Shown one piece after another: positions 31,281 to 42,859 of a DNA stretch of 64,000 nucleotides. Under the pieces are notes generated by a model that made no database searches, was not told the DNA's origin, and saw nothing but the letters and a program-made list of their open reading frames with translations. The DNA is taken from the NCBI GenBank assembly GCA_004431415.1, contig QPMI01000453.1, positions 1 to 64,000 on the forward strand, written 5' to 3'. Source of the stretch: Cyanophora paradoxa. Taxonomy: Eukaryota; Glaucocystophyceae; Cyanophorales; Cyanophoraceae. Each line of letters starts with the position of its first letter. Within the stretch, counting starts at the first letter, position 1. A program made the position numbers and the translations under genes.

Positions 31281-33172
31281 GAGGACGGACTTGATCGACG
31301 GGTCGCCGCTCGGGCGCCTGGGCCGGGCTTGCTGCCTGCCGAGGAGGAGCTCGCGGCACGCGCGGCCTCGTGCAGGGCTTGCTGCTGCGACTGAACCAGC
31401 AGATGCTGGAAGAATTCAGCCATGTGGGCAGCGCCCGGGTTCGGCGGCTCGGAGCGCGGCGGATCGCCTCCGGCGCGAACTTGGTTGAACCGGGGCCGGG
31501 GCCCGCGGTTCTGCTCAGGGCCATAGCCGCGGCCACGGCCGCTCTGGGCGTTGCCCTGGGCGGAGGGGCAATCCCGGCGCATGTGGTCCAGCGAGCCGCA
31601 GGTCCAGCAGCCTCGCTGCTCATCCTGCTCGCTCGTCTCCTTACCCTTCCCCAGCGGGCGCTGGTTCGGGCCGGAGGCCGGGCCACGGCCGGAGCCGCCG
31701 GCGTAGCCGCTGCGGGCGCCGCCGCGGAACCCGCCGCGGGCTTGGAAACCGCCCCGGGGTACGGCTCCTGGCGGTGTCCACCGCGGTGGGCGTAACCGCC
31801 GCGGTTCGGGCCGGGGTCCCCGCGCTCGTCGCGGTCGGGGCCCTCGTCCTCGCGGGTCGCGCGCTCGCGGCGCTTCAAGCCCGCCCGCTTCTCAGCGATC
31901 CCCTTCACCCAGTCGGCGTACGGGATGCCGGGGAACGGGGCCGTGCCCCACGCGCAATTCCACGTAAAGTGGCAGCGGTCGAGGGCCGGCATCTCCACGT
32001 GCATGCACAGGGGCATGGCGTCGTGGTGGTGCACGGGTACCCAGGTTTTCCTCGTCCGGGTGCCGGCGGCTCGAGACGGGGGCGCCCGGCGGCGCCTTGG
32101 TGCCGGGGGCGGCGTGCACCGATTTCGTCGGGACGGCCTCGTCAGGCTCGTCCTCGTCATCGGCCGCCACGGCCATTTTGCGCACGCGGGGGCGCTTGGT
32201 CTCAGGCGCCTCGGGCGCGACCATGGCCTGGGGTGGCAGCACGGTACGGCAGCCGTGCGTCTCGCATGCCTGGAGGAATAGATCGTCCAGCTGGAGCGGC
32301 GACAGGGCGCCGTCCAGAGCGAGAATGCGCTGGTCCAGCGCAGTGAGGAACTCGCGCAGCGTGCGCTCGTTCAGCTTCGCGAACCCGGCCATCCGAACAT
32401 CAAGGTTCTGATATTCCGGGTCCTCGCTCGTCGCACGGGCCTCAAGCGCAGTGCGCAGGCACTCGGCGTAGTACACGGCGAGGCGCTGGCCCGTCGGCAG
32501 CGTGTGCCGGACGAGAGGCAAGAACCAGTCGTGCCATGAGCGCGGATCCTCGCCCGTGTAGGGCTCAGTGAGGGCCCGGCGGGCCGCGTGCGGGCGCGCC
32601 TTGTGGATCCACGCCGTGATCGTGTCTAGCAGCCCGGGGGCACGCAAGTACGCATCACGCGTGGCCACGATTGAGGCCTCATCACGCGCGCAGCTCTGCT
32701 GCAGCGCGAGGATCGTGGCGTCGTCATCGGCAGAACGCAAGTTCGCCGGGACGAGCTCAAGGCGCCGCAGCGTAGCGCGGTCACGCTCCAGGCCAGCAAT
32801 AGAGGCCTCATAGAGGTCGCGCTTACGCTCGATTACGGCGCGGAGGGCGCCGGGGCGGATGCGCCCGACGATCACTCCTGCAAGAGCCTCGGACTTAGTA
32901 TACTCCTGGCCGCCGGCAGCGTCGGGGCCAAAGAGATACTTCGTCGGCTGCGCCGACTGATAGTTCCGGACGTCCTTGCGGAACCGGTCACCATCGGCGA
33001 GGCGGGGCTGGGCGGGCAAGAATCCGATCCGCGCGGGATCGTCATCAGCCACAGCCGAGGCGCCGGGGGCGGCGTACTGCACAGCAAGTTCGGCCTTCGC
33101 AGGCTCAACATGCGCGAGCGCAGACAGCTGGCTCCGGACTTCAGAACTAAGAAGTTCCGAGGAGTTTGACAT
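31261..33172 (-). CDS. Gag-like protein with CCHC zinc knuckle
   Basis: The ORF from 33,172 (MSNSSELLSSEVRSQLSALA) includes a helical capsid-like part (PRSWHDWFLPLVRHTLPTGQ, FLTALDQRILALDGALSPLQ, LDDLFLQACETHGCRTVLPP) and runs to 31,892. Gly/Arg-rich sequence and frame changes follow near 32,100 and 31,660. At about 31,575-31,625 a frame gives CWTCGSLDHMRRDC, a CX2CX4HX4C knuckle that would bind the element RNA. The tail reads MAEFFQHLLVQSQQQALHEA. Gag builds the virus-like particle. The position, 5'-most on the minus strand, fits. Confidence 0.7.
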
Positions 33173-33831
33173 GTTGTTCTCTTTGCAACGTAAAGCCGCA
33201 AGAACAAGATGCCGGGGAGAGCACTAGGCGCGGGATTTGATCTGCAGCTCGCTGCAGAATCCGGCGCGGGGATCTCGCGGTCACGCAAGAGCGCGACTCA
33301 GGGACACTTAGAGAGCTGCTCGCAGCAGTCTCCGTGGCACGGTTGCTCGCAACCGGCGATGGGACAGGCAATGATGAGACTCTCGAGAGAGAGCTCGGCG
33401 CGTGCGCTTCGGTCTGGGGATGACCCGAAGCCCGCGATAGGCACTAGAGACGTTTCCGGTGCACTACCGTCCAACCGCAAGCGGTACAGGGCGGCGCACT
33501 CAAACGCAAAGCAACCGTGGGGACGGCGCTCGCGCGGAAAGCAGGTCTCTGGCTCCAATAGACACTGGGCAAGGCGGCGCAGCGATGCGCGCTGCGCGGC
33601 GGGGCTGGGGAGAGCGATACGGACTCAGACCCTTGAAGGTTCGATTCCGGCAGAATGGCGCCTGTCGCGTGCGAGAAGGTTCGATTCCCGGCAGTAGCCG
33701 GTAGCTCCGAGCGTTTGTGTATAGCGGCCGGGGTCGCGTTGTATAGAGAGCTCAGGCTCGATCAAATTCCTGGCTTCCCCGGCCCTCTCTCTGTTCGCCT
33801 TCGGGCGTAGACCCGCGCGGACGCGGGATCC
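33173..33831. other. Leader of the minus-strand gag with tRNA-like sequences
   Basis: No gene is supported. It contains the inverted LTR-end/primer-site copy at 33,638-33,676 and a second GGTTCGATTCCCGGCAG at 33,678-33,694. The rest is GC-rich sequence without recognisable features. Confidence 0.5.
33638..33694 (-). repeat. Inverted copy of LTR end plus primer-binding site
   Basis: On the minus strand TCTCGCACGCGACA (33,663-33,676) equals the last 14 bases of the LTR, followed by GGCGCCATTCTGCCGG and AATCGAACC, a variant of the primer-binding site at 17,116. On the plus strand this reads as a tRNA 3' end (GGTTCGATTCCGGCAG...GGCGCC) joined to the complement of U5. It lies upstream of gag, where a minus-strand element would have its own primer site. 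Confidence 0.8.
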
Positions 33832-33842
33832 GAGAGGAGGAG
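33832..33842 (+). promoter_or_regulatory. Polypurine tract
   Basis: GAGAGGAGGAG lies one base before the right LTR. In LTR elements the tract primes plus-strand DNA synthesis next to the 3' LTR, so it agrees with the primer site at 17,116 in marking the plus strand as genomic. Confidence 0.7.
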
Positions 33843-33843
33843 T

Positions 33844-34126
33844 TGTCGCATCCGACTTTACAGTGGATGCTCGATTGTGAGCCGCTAGGGCTCTAGATGA
33901 TGTATGCAGCCTTCGTGCTGCTAGGCCGACGGCGCCTAGGCTAGTTAGAGCGCCGCGGTCATTTGTATGCGTGTGTCGGGGTACGCCGTAGTTGGACGGG
34001 TACACCCTCAGTCTATCATCACGGTGGCTAACAGCAGCAGCACTCGCCAAACCCCGCCCTGCCGAGCTTGCACTCCGCACGGGCTTCTCGCGCGCACGAT
34101 TAGACACACTAATCTCGCACGCGACA
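33844..34126 (+). repeat. Right LTR (283 bp)
   Basis: Identical to the left LTR; starts TGTCGCATCC, ends CACGCGACA, and is followed by the second GCGCC target copy (34,127-34,131). Confidence 0.95.
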
Positions 34127-37100
34127 GCGCCTACAAGCTGCAGCAGCTAGAAGAATTCTGCTGCCGCTGGGACGTCGATGTAGCGGGCGTGCAGGAGCTG
34201 TCGATGACAAGGCCCCAGATGGCCGCCGCCCTGAGGTCGAGAGGGGAGGACCCGCTCCAGCCGGAAGGCGCGATAACGCACGGAAAGCTCCTGTACACGC
34301 TAAAATCAGGAGACGGAACGCGAGGGAGCGGCGCCGCTCTCTGGGTCGCGCCGCAATGGGTCAAGCACCTCACGACGAAGTACGAGGTCCAGGGCCGGCT
34401 GATCGGATTCGAGCTCCGCTTCAAAGGGAACCTCCAGCTCTTCGTGGCGAGCGTGTACATGCCCGCGTCCGAGAGCAAAGCTGCGCATCGCCAGGATCAG
34501 GAGAAGGTCGTCGAAGAACTGACGAAGATGTACGACGACTTCTACGAGCGTGAAAACGCGCACCTGCTGCTCCTGGGAGACTGGAACTCGGTCCCGGTCC
34601 CGTCGAGCTCGCGCATCCGAAACGGCGCCCTGGCCCAGAGCCACAAAGCCGAACGGAAGTGGTGGCACACGATGATCGACTCGTGGGACCTGCGCGACGC
34701 CGGGATGTCCCACGCGGCGAAACATGATGACGGAACTCTCTGCGGAGCACGCGAGATCACGCACCGCACCCCGCACGGAAGCAAGGGCCAAGGGGCGTCG
34801 GTCGGGGCGGCGGCGGCACCTGTGCCGTCAGACGGCGTAGACGAGTCAGAGGACGCGGAACGCGAAGCAGAGGAGGAAACGCCGGCTGACCTACCAAAAG
34901 ATGCGCTCTGGCACGCGGCGCGCATCGATGCAGTGCTGGTCTCGGAATCACTGGATCACGTGCTCCTCAGCGCGCACACGTGCCCCGCGTGGGTCGATGC
35001 GCCGCACGACTCGGACCACTATCCAGCGTTCGCGGACTTCGACCTGAAGGAGGCGGGCATGACAGCGCCGGTGGGACCGAAGCCAGAACCGAAACCCGGG
35101 CCACCAGTATTTGACCCGGACGGCCTGAAGCGCACACAAAACGAGAAAGATGAGCTGAAAAGAGAGCTAAACAGGCAGCTCGGCGAAGCTGTCGGGGCGG
35201 ACCTTGACGCCGTCGGCGAGGGCACGCCGGAAGAGCGTCTCGAACGACTGAGCCGCATCCACGCTGCGTGCGCGAGCCTTGTTCAGGAGGTGGCAAAGGA
35301 ACATCTATGCATGAGGGGCCGAGGGGGAAGCCGACCAAGCCGCGCAACCTGCCGTGGCAGGCGAAGGCCGACGCCAGAGTCGCCCGCATTCTCGCTGCTT
35401 GGAGGAAGGAACCAGGCGGGATCCCGTCGGAGCTGACGGTCCAGGCGATCGAGAAGCTGCTGCACTACGTGACCGCCAGGGAAGGCCTCCGACCCTTCCC
35501 GCTCCGTCCGGCTGAACGGCGCCAAGCAAGGGCTGAGCAAGGCTCACCGCCGCCCGGATCCCCACATGCGCACTCGAGCTCGCACAGCTCACAAGGCTCG
35601 CGCAGCGGTAGCCCCGCGCCGGTCCCAGCCGTACCCCGGTCCCCAGGTACCCCCCCGGCTGATCAGGAAGAGGACTGGGCCGAGGTGCACCGGCGGCAGC
35701 TCAAAGAAGACTGGGCGACCTTCTTCCGGGAGCTGAAAGTATGGCGAAACCGGACGCGGCACGACCTGCAGAAAATCCGCCGGGCGCTCCAGGCGGAGGA
35801 CGTCGAGAGGGCATTAAAAGAGAGGCTAGACAAGTTCATGGACGGCCGCCAGCTCGGATCCTATATAGCCGCGGTGCTAGAAAAGCCGCGAAACCGCCCG
35901 ATCATGCACATCACGCGTGTGTCCAAGGACGGAAAAACGTATGAAATCTACACGGAGCCTGAGGAAGTGAAACGACTCCTAAAAGAGCACTGGCGGAAAT
36001 GGTGCCGGCGCCGACGCCCACGCGTGGGCTGCACCCCAGAGACAATACCGGAAAGCGCGCTGAAGGATAGCATGGGGAAAGAACTGCTCGACTTCTGGAG
36101 GTTGGAATACGAGCCAAAAGCATACGCGGATCCTGAACTATTCCGAAACGACATGTCGGTGCCGAGCGAAGGCGAGCTCGGCGACTACATTAAAACGCTA
36201 AGAAACACGGCAGCCGGGCCGTCGAACTTCTCGTATGCTATGGTAAAGTTCCTATGGGCGCCGGTGCCCAAGCCGAAGCCCAAAGACGGTAAGGGCGACG
36301 AGGCCGGTGGCCCAGCGCCGGAGGGCCCGAGCCCAGCCGACGAGAGCGCCGAGGAGGCCACGGAAGAGGAGCCCGTACACTGGGGCCGGAAGCTGCTGCT
36401 CTCGCTGGTGGCTGAAGCGATCCGCCTCCGGGACCTGCCGGATGCCGTGTGTCAGGGCAACATTCTCGGCATTACTAAGAGCCGGGAGTGGGACGGGGAT
36501 ATCGAAAATAACCTGCGACCGATCACCCTGCAGGAGGTGGCCTTGAAGCTGACCACTGGCCTCCTGAACGCGCGCCTGTCCCGGACAATCCATCAGAACG
36601 GGCTCCTGAAAGGGGCCAACTACGGCTTCAGACCTGGTTGCTCGACGGACGACGCCCTCCACGTCTTTAACGCAGTCCTCGAGGACGCGAAGGAGTTCAA
36701 GAAGCCCCTGTACATCCTGCTGCAGGATATCAGGCGAGCGTACGACTCCGTCTCGTGGGAGAGCATGGAGCTCTCGATGCGGAGGCTGAACGTACCCGAG
36801 GGGTACATCGAGCTCCACAGGAACATATTCCGGCGCCGCAGGGCGCGGGCAATCTCCGGTCACGGCCTCTCCGACGAGTTCGAGCTCGAGTGCGGGCTGC
36901 CGCAGGGCGGTGTCGAGTCGCCGCTGCACTGGCTGATCTTCTACGATGCCCTCCTCTGCGCGCAAGAGCGCCTGGATCAGCACGAGCGCCAGCACGGAAA
37001 GAAGACGGCAAAGACGATAGAGCACTATGCCCACCCGAGAGCTGGGAGGAGCCGGGCACGGCGTACGTGATGGGGAACCCGAGGGAGACCGATGCTGCGG

Positions 37101-40100
37101 AACGCGAGGGCCGGGCCCGCGTCAGCGGCGTGGCGTACGCCGATGACACGAAGTGGATGAGCGGAAGCATGCGGGGGCTACAGGCCCAGGCCGACGTGGC
37201 CGGCGAGTTCTTCCGCCTGCACGATATCGAGGTCAACGCGAAGAAGACGATCTTCACGTGGAACAACGCACGTCGCGAAGTTGAGAGCAAACCTGGGGCC
37301 CACCCCGCCGCGAAGAAGAAGGAGAAGCAGCCCTCCCCGCCGAAGATCAACGGTACCCCCGTCGGACTTGTCCGCCAGCCCCAAGAGCACTTCAAGCTCC
37401 TCGGGGTATACATGAGCGCAAACCTGAACTGGGATCGTCAGTGGCAGTACATCTGCGATCAGGCGCGGGCGCAGTCGCGCTGATAGAACGCAAGAAGCTC
37501 ACCGCGAACGAGGCCTGCTACCTTGTCGAGGCCGTAGTGCAGGCCCGCATCTCGTACGGCCTGAAGCTCATGACCCTGAGCGAGAGTCAGTGCCAGGAAC
37601 TCGATCGTATTTGGATGAGGGTCGTCAAGCACCACGGGAACCTCGCCGCCTCGACGACGAATTACGCAATCTGGAGCCACGGGGGTACAGCCTCAAACGA
37701 ACAGCCCACCTGCAAGCGGAGGCGCAAATCACAGAGGCTCAGATCCGGCTCTGCGCGCCCGAGGGCTCGCTGCTGGCTCGGGGGGTACGGCACCGGGTGC
37801 GCGCACTGCAGGAGAAGCTTGGGGTGCCTCTGCTCCCGACCGAGTTCCTAAACGCGCCCATCTCCAGCGAACTCGCCCGCGGGAACTCCCTGGCGGCGAT
37901 CATGCCGCAAATGCAGCGCCGTAAGTACCGGCTGATGTCGAATCACGCGCGCTATGCGGCGTTCCGCACCTTGCCCGGGGCGGAGCCTTGGCCTGACCCG
38001 GAGCGCCTCGACCGGCGCTACGTCGTGGCAATGCACATCCCAAGATCCGTCTTCAGCGTCGCGGCCCCTGCCCTGTACGGGCGGGCGTGACGACCATGGA
38101 CGCGGTGACGGCAGCGGACGGCGAGACCCTGCGAACCTGGCAGGACCTGTACATGGGCGCGCCCAAGGGGACGCTGCAGAAGAGCGAGCCTGCGTGGTGG
38201 CGTGAGGTAGCGAACGCGCTCGCGGTTGATGGGAAGCAGCTGCGGCACCCGATGCGGCGGGCAGGAGAGCGCGCGTCAGCCATGGCCTCGCTCCCTGGCG
38301 GGGCCCGGAAGGTGAAGTGGGCAAAGGACGCGTTCGTAGCCGTATTTGAGGCGGAGCAACTGCACGATGAATCTGCCGAGCCCCACGTGGGGCGAGTCGT
38401 TACGTTCAAATCCGAGACGGGCAGCATATTAGCGTCGGAGTACCTGCTGGAGCACTGGGTGCCGGTGCCAAAGGGCGCGGACCCCGACGCGGAGAAAGAG
38501 GGACTCTACTGCCGGTGCGACGGTCACTGCCGGCACCCCGAAATAGAGGGGCGGACGAGCACGTACACGGCGGTGCAGGGGACAGGGAAGCAGTACTGGC
38601 ACCATGACGACCGGTGCACGCGCAATGCTCCATCGCGCTGCCCCGAAATGAGTCAGTGCGACGGCTCGTGGACGCACGGGAAGGGCTGGTGGGAGGAGGA
38701 GGATACCCTCCTCGCCTTGGAAGGCGAACCGACGGAGGAGACGCCGGCGGTAGCGGCGGGTCAGGAGACGAAGTCGAAGCGCGGGCGCAAGCAGGTCGCC
38801 CTGCGACCGACCTTGGAGTACTACGACCCGGGCCTGCGCACGCAAGACGACGAGAAACGCAGGGCGCTGCTTCTCCAGGCCCGCGTGAAAGCCGTACAGG
38901 ATGGTGACGAGCGCTTCCTCCGCGAACAGCTGAGCCCGGAGGCCGAGGCTGAGCTGCAGGCCGCGCTGGAAGTGGCTGCGGCGGCGACGCCGGGCGCCGA
39001 GCCGCGGGACGAGGCACAACCTGTGTCAGATTCAGCAGAGCAGAGCGAACTCTACTACGCGGGCGGAGCGCCGCGCCACTGGGACTCCCGGGCGGCGCAG
39101 GAAGGGGTCACCCTCACCGTTTACTGGCAGCACATGCTGGCAAATTGGGAGCAGATCGAAGAGGCGGAACTCGCGAAGCTCGGCCGTCGCCCGGGGAAAC
39201 TCGAGCAGTGGATATGGACGGACGGGAGCCTGAAGAAGGGTCAAACGGAAGGGGCGCACGCGGGCCTCGGCGTCGTGAGCCCGGCTGAGTTCCCGGACGG
39301 GACCGTGGCGAACCACCCGGAATGGGCAGGCACGTACGTTGGCAGGCTGCGCGGGCTTCAAGAGAACAACAAGGCTGAGCTCCAGGCTGCGATCGTCGCC
39401 GACGTGCTCGCGGCGCAGGGGGTGCGCCTGCACACGGACAGTCAGAACGTCTGCACGTGGTTCGATAAGTTCGTGCTGAATGCGCACGATATGCACATGC
39501 GAGACTACATCCGGAACACGTGCAGCGCTGAGCTGTACGCGTGGTCCAAGTTCCGCGCCCTGGTGATGGGACGGGATCGGCAGCGGCCGGCTGCGGTTAT
39601 CAAGGTCAAGGCGCACAGCGACGAGGATATGCACGAGCTAAACGACGCCGCCGACAGAGCGGCCGATCAAGGCGCGCACCTGGAACAGGAGGAACTGGAC
39701 GAGAACATCTTCCTGCCGCCCGAGTTCAGCATGCCGGCAGTGCTGACGATCGAGGGACCGACCGGGATAGTCAGGCGAGTCGAAGGCGACCCTCGGCGGC
39801 ACGCCGCTGTGCTTCACGCGCACCACACGCACTTCGCGTGGGCGAACCAGCTCAAGGCCGGGGAGTGGCTACGGCTGCCAGTGGATCACGGCGCAGTATA
39901 CGATCAGATGGCTATGGGGCCCGCCGAGTCGGAGTGAGCCGAGAGAGCAACTGCTTCCGGGGTACGCACATGAAACTCGTTTTGGGTACGGTGGCGACGG
40001 CCCTCGTCCGCAAGCGAGACGCGCCCGAGCTCTACAGCGAAGTGAACCCGGCAGGACTCTGTGCGCTCTGCAGCACACGGGAAATCGATGGCGACGGCCG

Positions 40101-40697
40101 GCCCCAGCTTGTGACTGGGCCCGAGGAGACGCTGGAGCACGTCCTCACCTGCCCCAGCGCGGTGGCGACGGAGGCGCGCACCGCTGCGGAAGCACGCATC
40201 GCAGCGACGGTCAGCGAGGCCCTCGAAGGCGCGCAGAAGCGGTCAGTGCCACACGCGCTCTCCAGCTCCCTGAAGGTCACGAGAGTAAACGACCCGACGC
40301 TCACGGCAGCTGAACGGCAGGCGCAGATGTGCGTGCTACGGGGGCTGCCCCGGCGGGCCTCACCGATATGATTCGCGAGACCGTCACGGACGCCAAGAAA
40401 GCTGCCCAGGTCGTGCGCAAGCTGACGACGGCCATAGGCGAGCAGGCCCATAAAACGTGGGCCGCCAGATGCCAGGCGTACGCGGAGTGGGAGAAGGCGT
40501 GCGGGATCACGAAGGTCATGAAAGAACGTCGCGCCAAGGCGAAGCGCACTGAGGCGCGCGGGCGCGAGGCCGACGCGCCGCCTGACGATACGGCTGGCAA
40601 CGCTCGCAGGAAGCGCGCGGATCCGGAGCCCCGGCAGCGGGAACGCTGCAGGGAGTGCGGTGCCCTCGAGTCCCGCCACCAAGGCGGGAAACCCTAG
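34127..40697 (+). CDS. LINE polyprotein, 3' part: endonuclease, RT, RNase H, zinc finger
   Basis: The endonuclease continues with VDVAGVQELS (Glu), VASVYMPAS (Tyr), LLLLGDWNSVP (Asp, Asn), ARIDAVLVS and SDHYPAFADF (His), so all catalytic residues are present. RT (35,268-37,480) has NLRPITLQEVALKL, LLQDIRRAYDSVSWES, CGLPQGGVESPLHW and GVAYADDTKWM. RNase H (about 39,190-39,660) has WIWTDGSLKKG, ENNKAELQAAI, RLHTDSQNVCTWF and NDAADRAADQG. A C-terminal CALC...EHVLTC zinc motif lies near 40,060-40,150. Frame changes occur near 35,300, 37,030, 37,480, 37,700, 38,090, 39,930 and 40,350. RNase H after RT points to an I/R1-like clade. The element nicks DNA and reverse-transcribes its RNA at the nick. 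Confidence 0.9.
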
Positions 40698-41369
40698 CCC
40701 TCTCACACCTGAGCTGCCCGCCAGACGACTACGGCTGGGTCCGGGCTTCAGCGGCCATGCAAGTATACGACCATACGAACAGGTATGCTTGGGGCGTGGG
40801 CACACAGAGGGCGCGCCCGCGCTAGAGGGAGACACTGGGGGATTGCGGTCTGGGGGCGGGGCCGGAGGACGCAACACCAACAAATGGAGGCGGCGGAGGC
40901 GACGGCAGGAGGCGGCCAGTAGCCCAATCTACTGGGGCTGGCGAGGAGCCTGGCACACGGCGCGGCGAGGCCCTTGGGCAGCGCTGGCGGCGGACATACC
41001 ATGATTGGGAGTCTTTTGTAGAGATAGGACCTCGTAGCCGGGAGTTTAGGTTGGTTTAGAAATCGATACAGCTAGCTTCCACATCATTAGTATTAGTTAG
41101 AAACCTCCTTAGCTAGATATCTAGACACGAAACCTTCAAACCTTTCGTTCATTTTGTACTTTCTAAAGCACAGCATACGACGGTCCTCGATAGTATCTAG
41201 TCGGAGAGATTTATTGGGCGATGTGAAACTCATTGTAGTTGTGTTGTGTGCTAATGCAAGAGATTTTAAGGCCGATATGGCCTAGGCCTAGGGGCCCAGG
41301 TCCCGCACCCGCCCCGCTTGCGCTCATGATCACCTGCGCAGCGAATAGTTTAGTCGAACGTACTACTAC

Positions 41370-41371
<2 letters not shown>

Positions 41372-41439
<68 letters not shown>
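41372..41439. repeat. (TA)n microsatellite, 34 units
   Basis: An uninterrupted TA run from 41,372 to 41,439. Such tracts are prone to length change and to cruciform formation. Confidence 0.95.
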
Positions 41440-41440
<1 letters not shown>

Positions 41441-41989
41441 GTAGAGAATTCGAATGCGCATGCGGAAGTCAGTGTTCGTCGTGCCACTGCGGCAGGCTTG
41501 CGCGCGGGTGAAATTTAAACTGATTATGATCATATCTAGATCTATGCATGCATATGAGGCAGCGCTACGCACAGATGCATACGTGCGCGAAGGGGCGCGA
41601 GAGAGACCCTGGCGGGCCCACGCCCAGCCCACCCCGCGGCTGTCCGCTGCAGTTGGTAGGATAGATATCGTCATTCAGGCCGCGCTGATCGCTCCCTGGC
41701 TTCTGGGCCTGGCCTGCCAGACGCGTTCCGCCGATCCCAGCAACAGCCTCGAGCTCCGAGGCTCACGGATCACTTGTCCCTGCTGCGCGCGATCATCAGC
41801 AAGCGCATAGCAGAGCTCGGAAACGTGCTGCATGCGCACGATACGTACATATATGCGTGTCGCAGTGCGGCGCTTCCGAGTTCTGCCGATCGATCGCGAC
41901 GCAGCCGCAGCGCTAGCTACAGCCTACAGGCTACGTACAGCCTGGTACAGGCTGATCGGAAGCGCTACGCCGCTATACCGTACGCGTCG

Positions 41990-42500
41990 GGCACTAAATT
42001 ACCGCGGCATAAATTACCGCGTTTTAAAACCCGGCCCGCCATAGAGCAAAATACCGCGGTACCAAATTACCGCGTTTTAAACTTTTGAGGCTTAAATTGT
42101 GTGGGGCGGTAATTTGGGGGGGTACTGTATGGGGCGACCTCTCAGCAGCAAATTACCGCGGCACCAAATTACCGCGTGTTAACATGTACAAACTTTTGGC
42201 GCAGTGAATACGCAAACACCGCGGCCGGTACGTATACCGGCAGTACTACGTATACTAGTAGTGCCGCAGCCGTTACCGTCGGGCACTAAATTACTGCGGC
42301 GTTAATTAACGCGGTTTCAAAAATGGCCGGCCTCTGAGCGAAATACCGCGGTACCAAATTAACGCGGTTTTAAAAATTTGAGGCTTGTATGGGGCAGTAA
42401 TTTCAGGGGTACTGTATGGCCATGGGGCGACTTCTCGCATCGAATTACCGCGGCACCAAATTACCGCGTTTTAACAAACTTTTGGCGCGTTAATTTGGTA
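41990..42500. repeat. AATTACCGCG repeat block, two tandem copies
   Basis: A unit of about 220 bp (41,990-42,212) recurs diverged at 42,281-42,490. Both start GGCACTAAATTAC(C/T)GCGGC and include ACCGCGGTACCAAATTA, GAGGCTT, GGGGTACTGTATGG and GCACCAAATTACCGCG in the same order. The word AATTA(A/C)CGCG occurs about ten times. It is a dispersed or tandem non-coding repeat of unknown origin. Confidence 0.7.
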
Positions 42501-42859
42501 CCGCGTTAGTTAAGTGCCCGCGGTACTTAAGTGCCCTACGGTACTGACTAGAGCCTCGGAGGGCGACGGAGGCTGATCATGCTGCGAGTGATTCATGCAC
42601 TGAGTCATCAGGATTCAGCCGCTGAGCCTGGCATATTCAATGATTGTGGCAATGGGCTGGCAAAGCCTGGCATGCGCGCGCAGGATCGCAGCATGCGCAT
42701 GCAGATTCGAATTCGCAGGATCATGATCACCAGATCATCCGATGATTCAATTAATGATTCCCACTCTGAATTTCGAATTCCGAGCTGCATGGAGGTTCGG
42801 ATCCGGATATCGATCGCGATCGCGATCGCTACTGCTGCGCTAGCGCTAGCGCTCCAACG

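Larger units (their letters stand above)
16833..34126. mobile_element. 17.3-kb Ty3/gypsy-type LTR retrotransposon inserted in a LINE
   Basis: Two identical 283-bp direct LTRs with TGTCGC...GCGACA ends and a 5-bp target duplication bound the element. The internal region encodes, on the minus strand from right to left, a Gag-like ORF with CCHC knuckle, unknown ORFs, a retropepsin-like protease, RT, RNase H and DDE integrase, which is the Ty3/gypsy order. The primer-binding site next to the left LTR and the polypurine tract next to the right LTR are oriented for the plus strand, opposite to the genes. Identical LTRs indicate a recent insertion, yet several ORFs have single-base shifts. Confidence 0.9.
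40698..42859. other. LINE 3' flank and repeat-rich host DNA
   Basis: After the LINE stop there is probably 3' untranslated sequence; the 3' boundary is not clear. A long TA microsatellite and the AATTACCGCG repeat block lie inside. Around 42,690-42,860 many restriction-like palindromes cluster (GATCGCGATCGCGATCGC, GCGCTAGCGCTAGCGC). No gene is supported. Confidence 0.5.

Noticed and set aside
33570-33694. tRNA gene suggested by GGTTCGATTCC words
   Set aside because: The T-stem does not pair (GAAGG against CCGGC or CCCGG) and no cloverleaf with a matching acceptor stem is found. The words are better explained as primer-site copies.
33967-34130. LINE reading frame starting inside the right LTR (MRVSGYAVVG...)
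   Set aside because: The same peptide is encoded in the left LTR and belongs to the LTR. The real LINE frame enters at 34,127 after the target duplication.
41239-41674. Opposed ORFs with poly-Tyr/Ile
   Set aside because: They are translations of the TA microsatellite.
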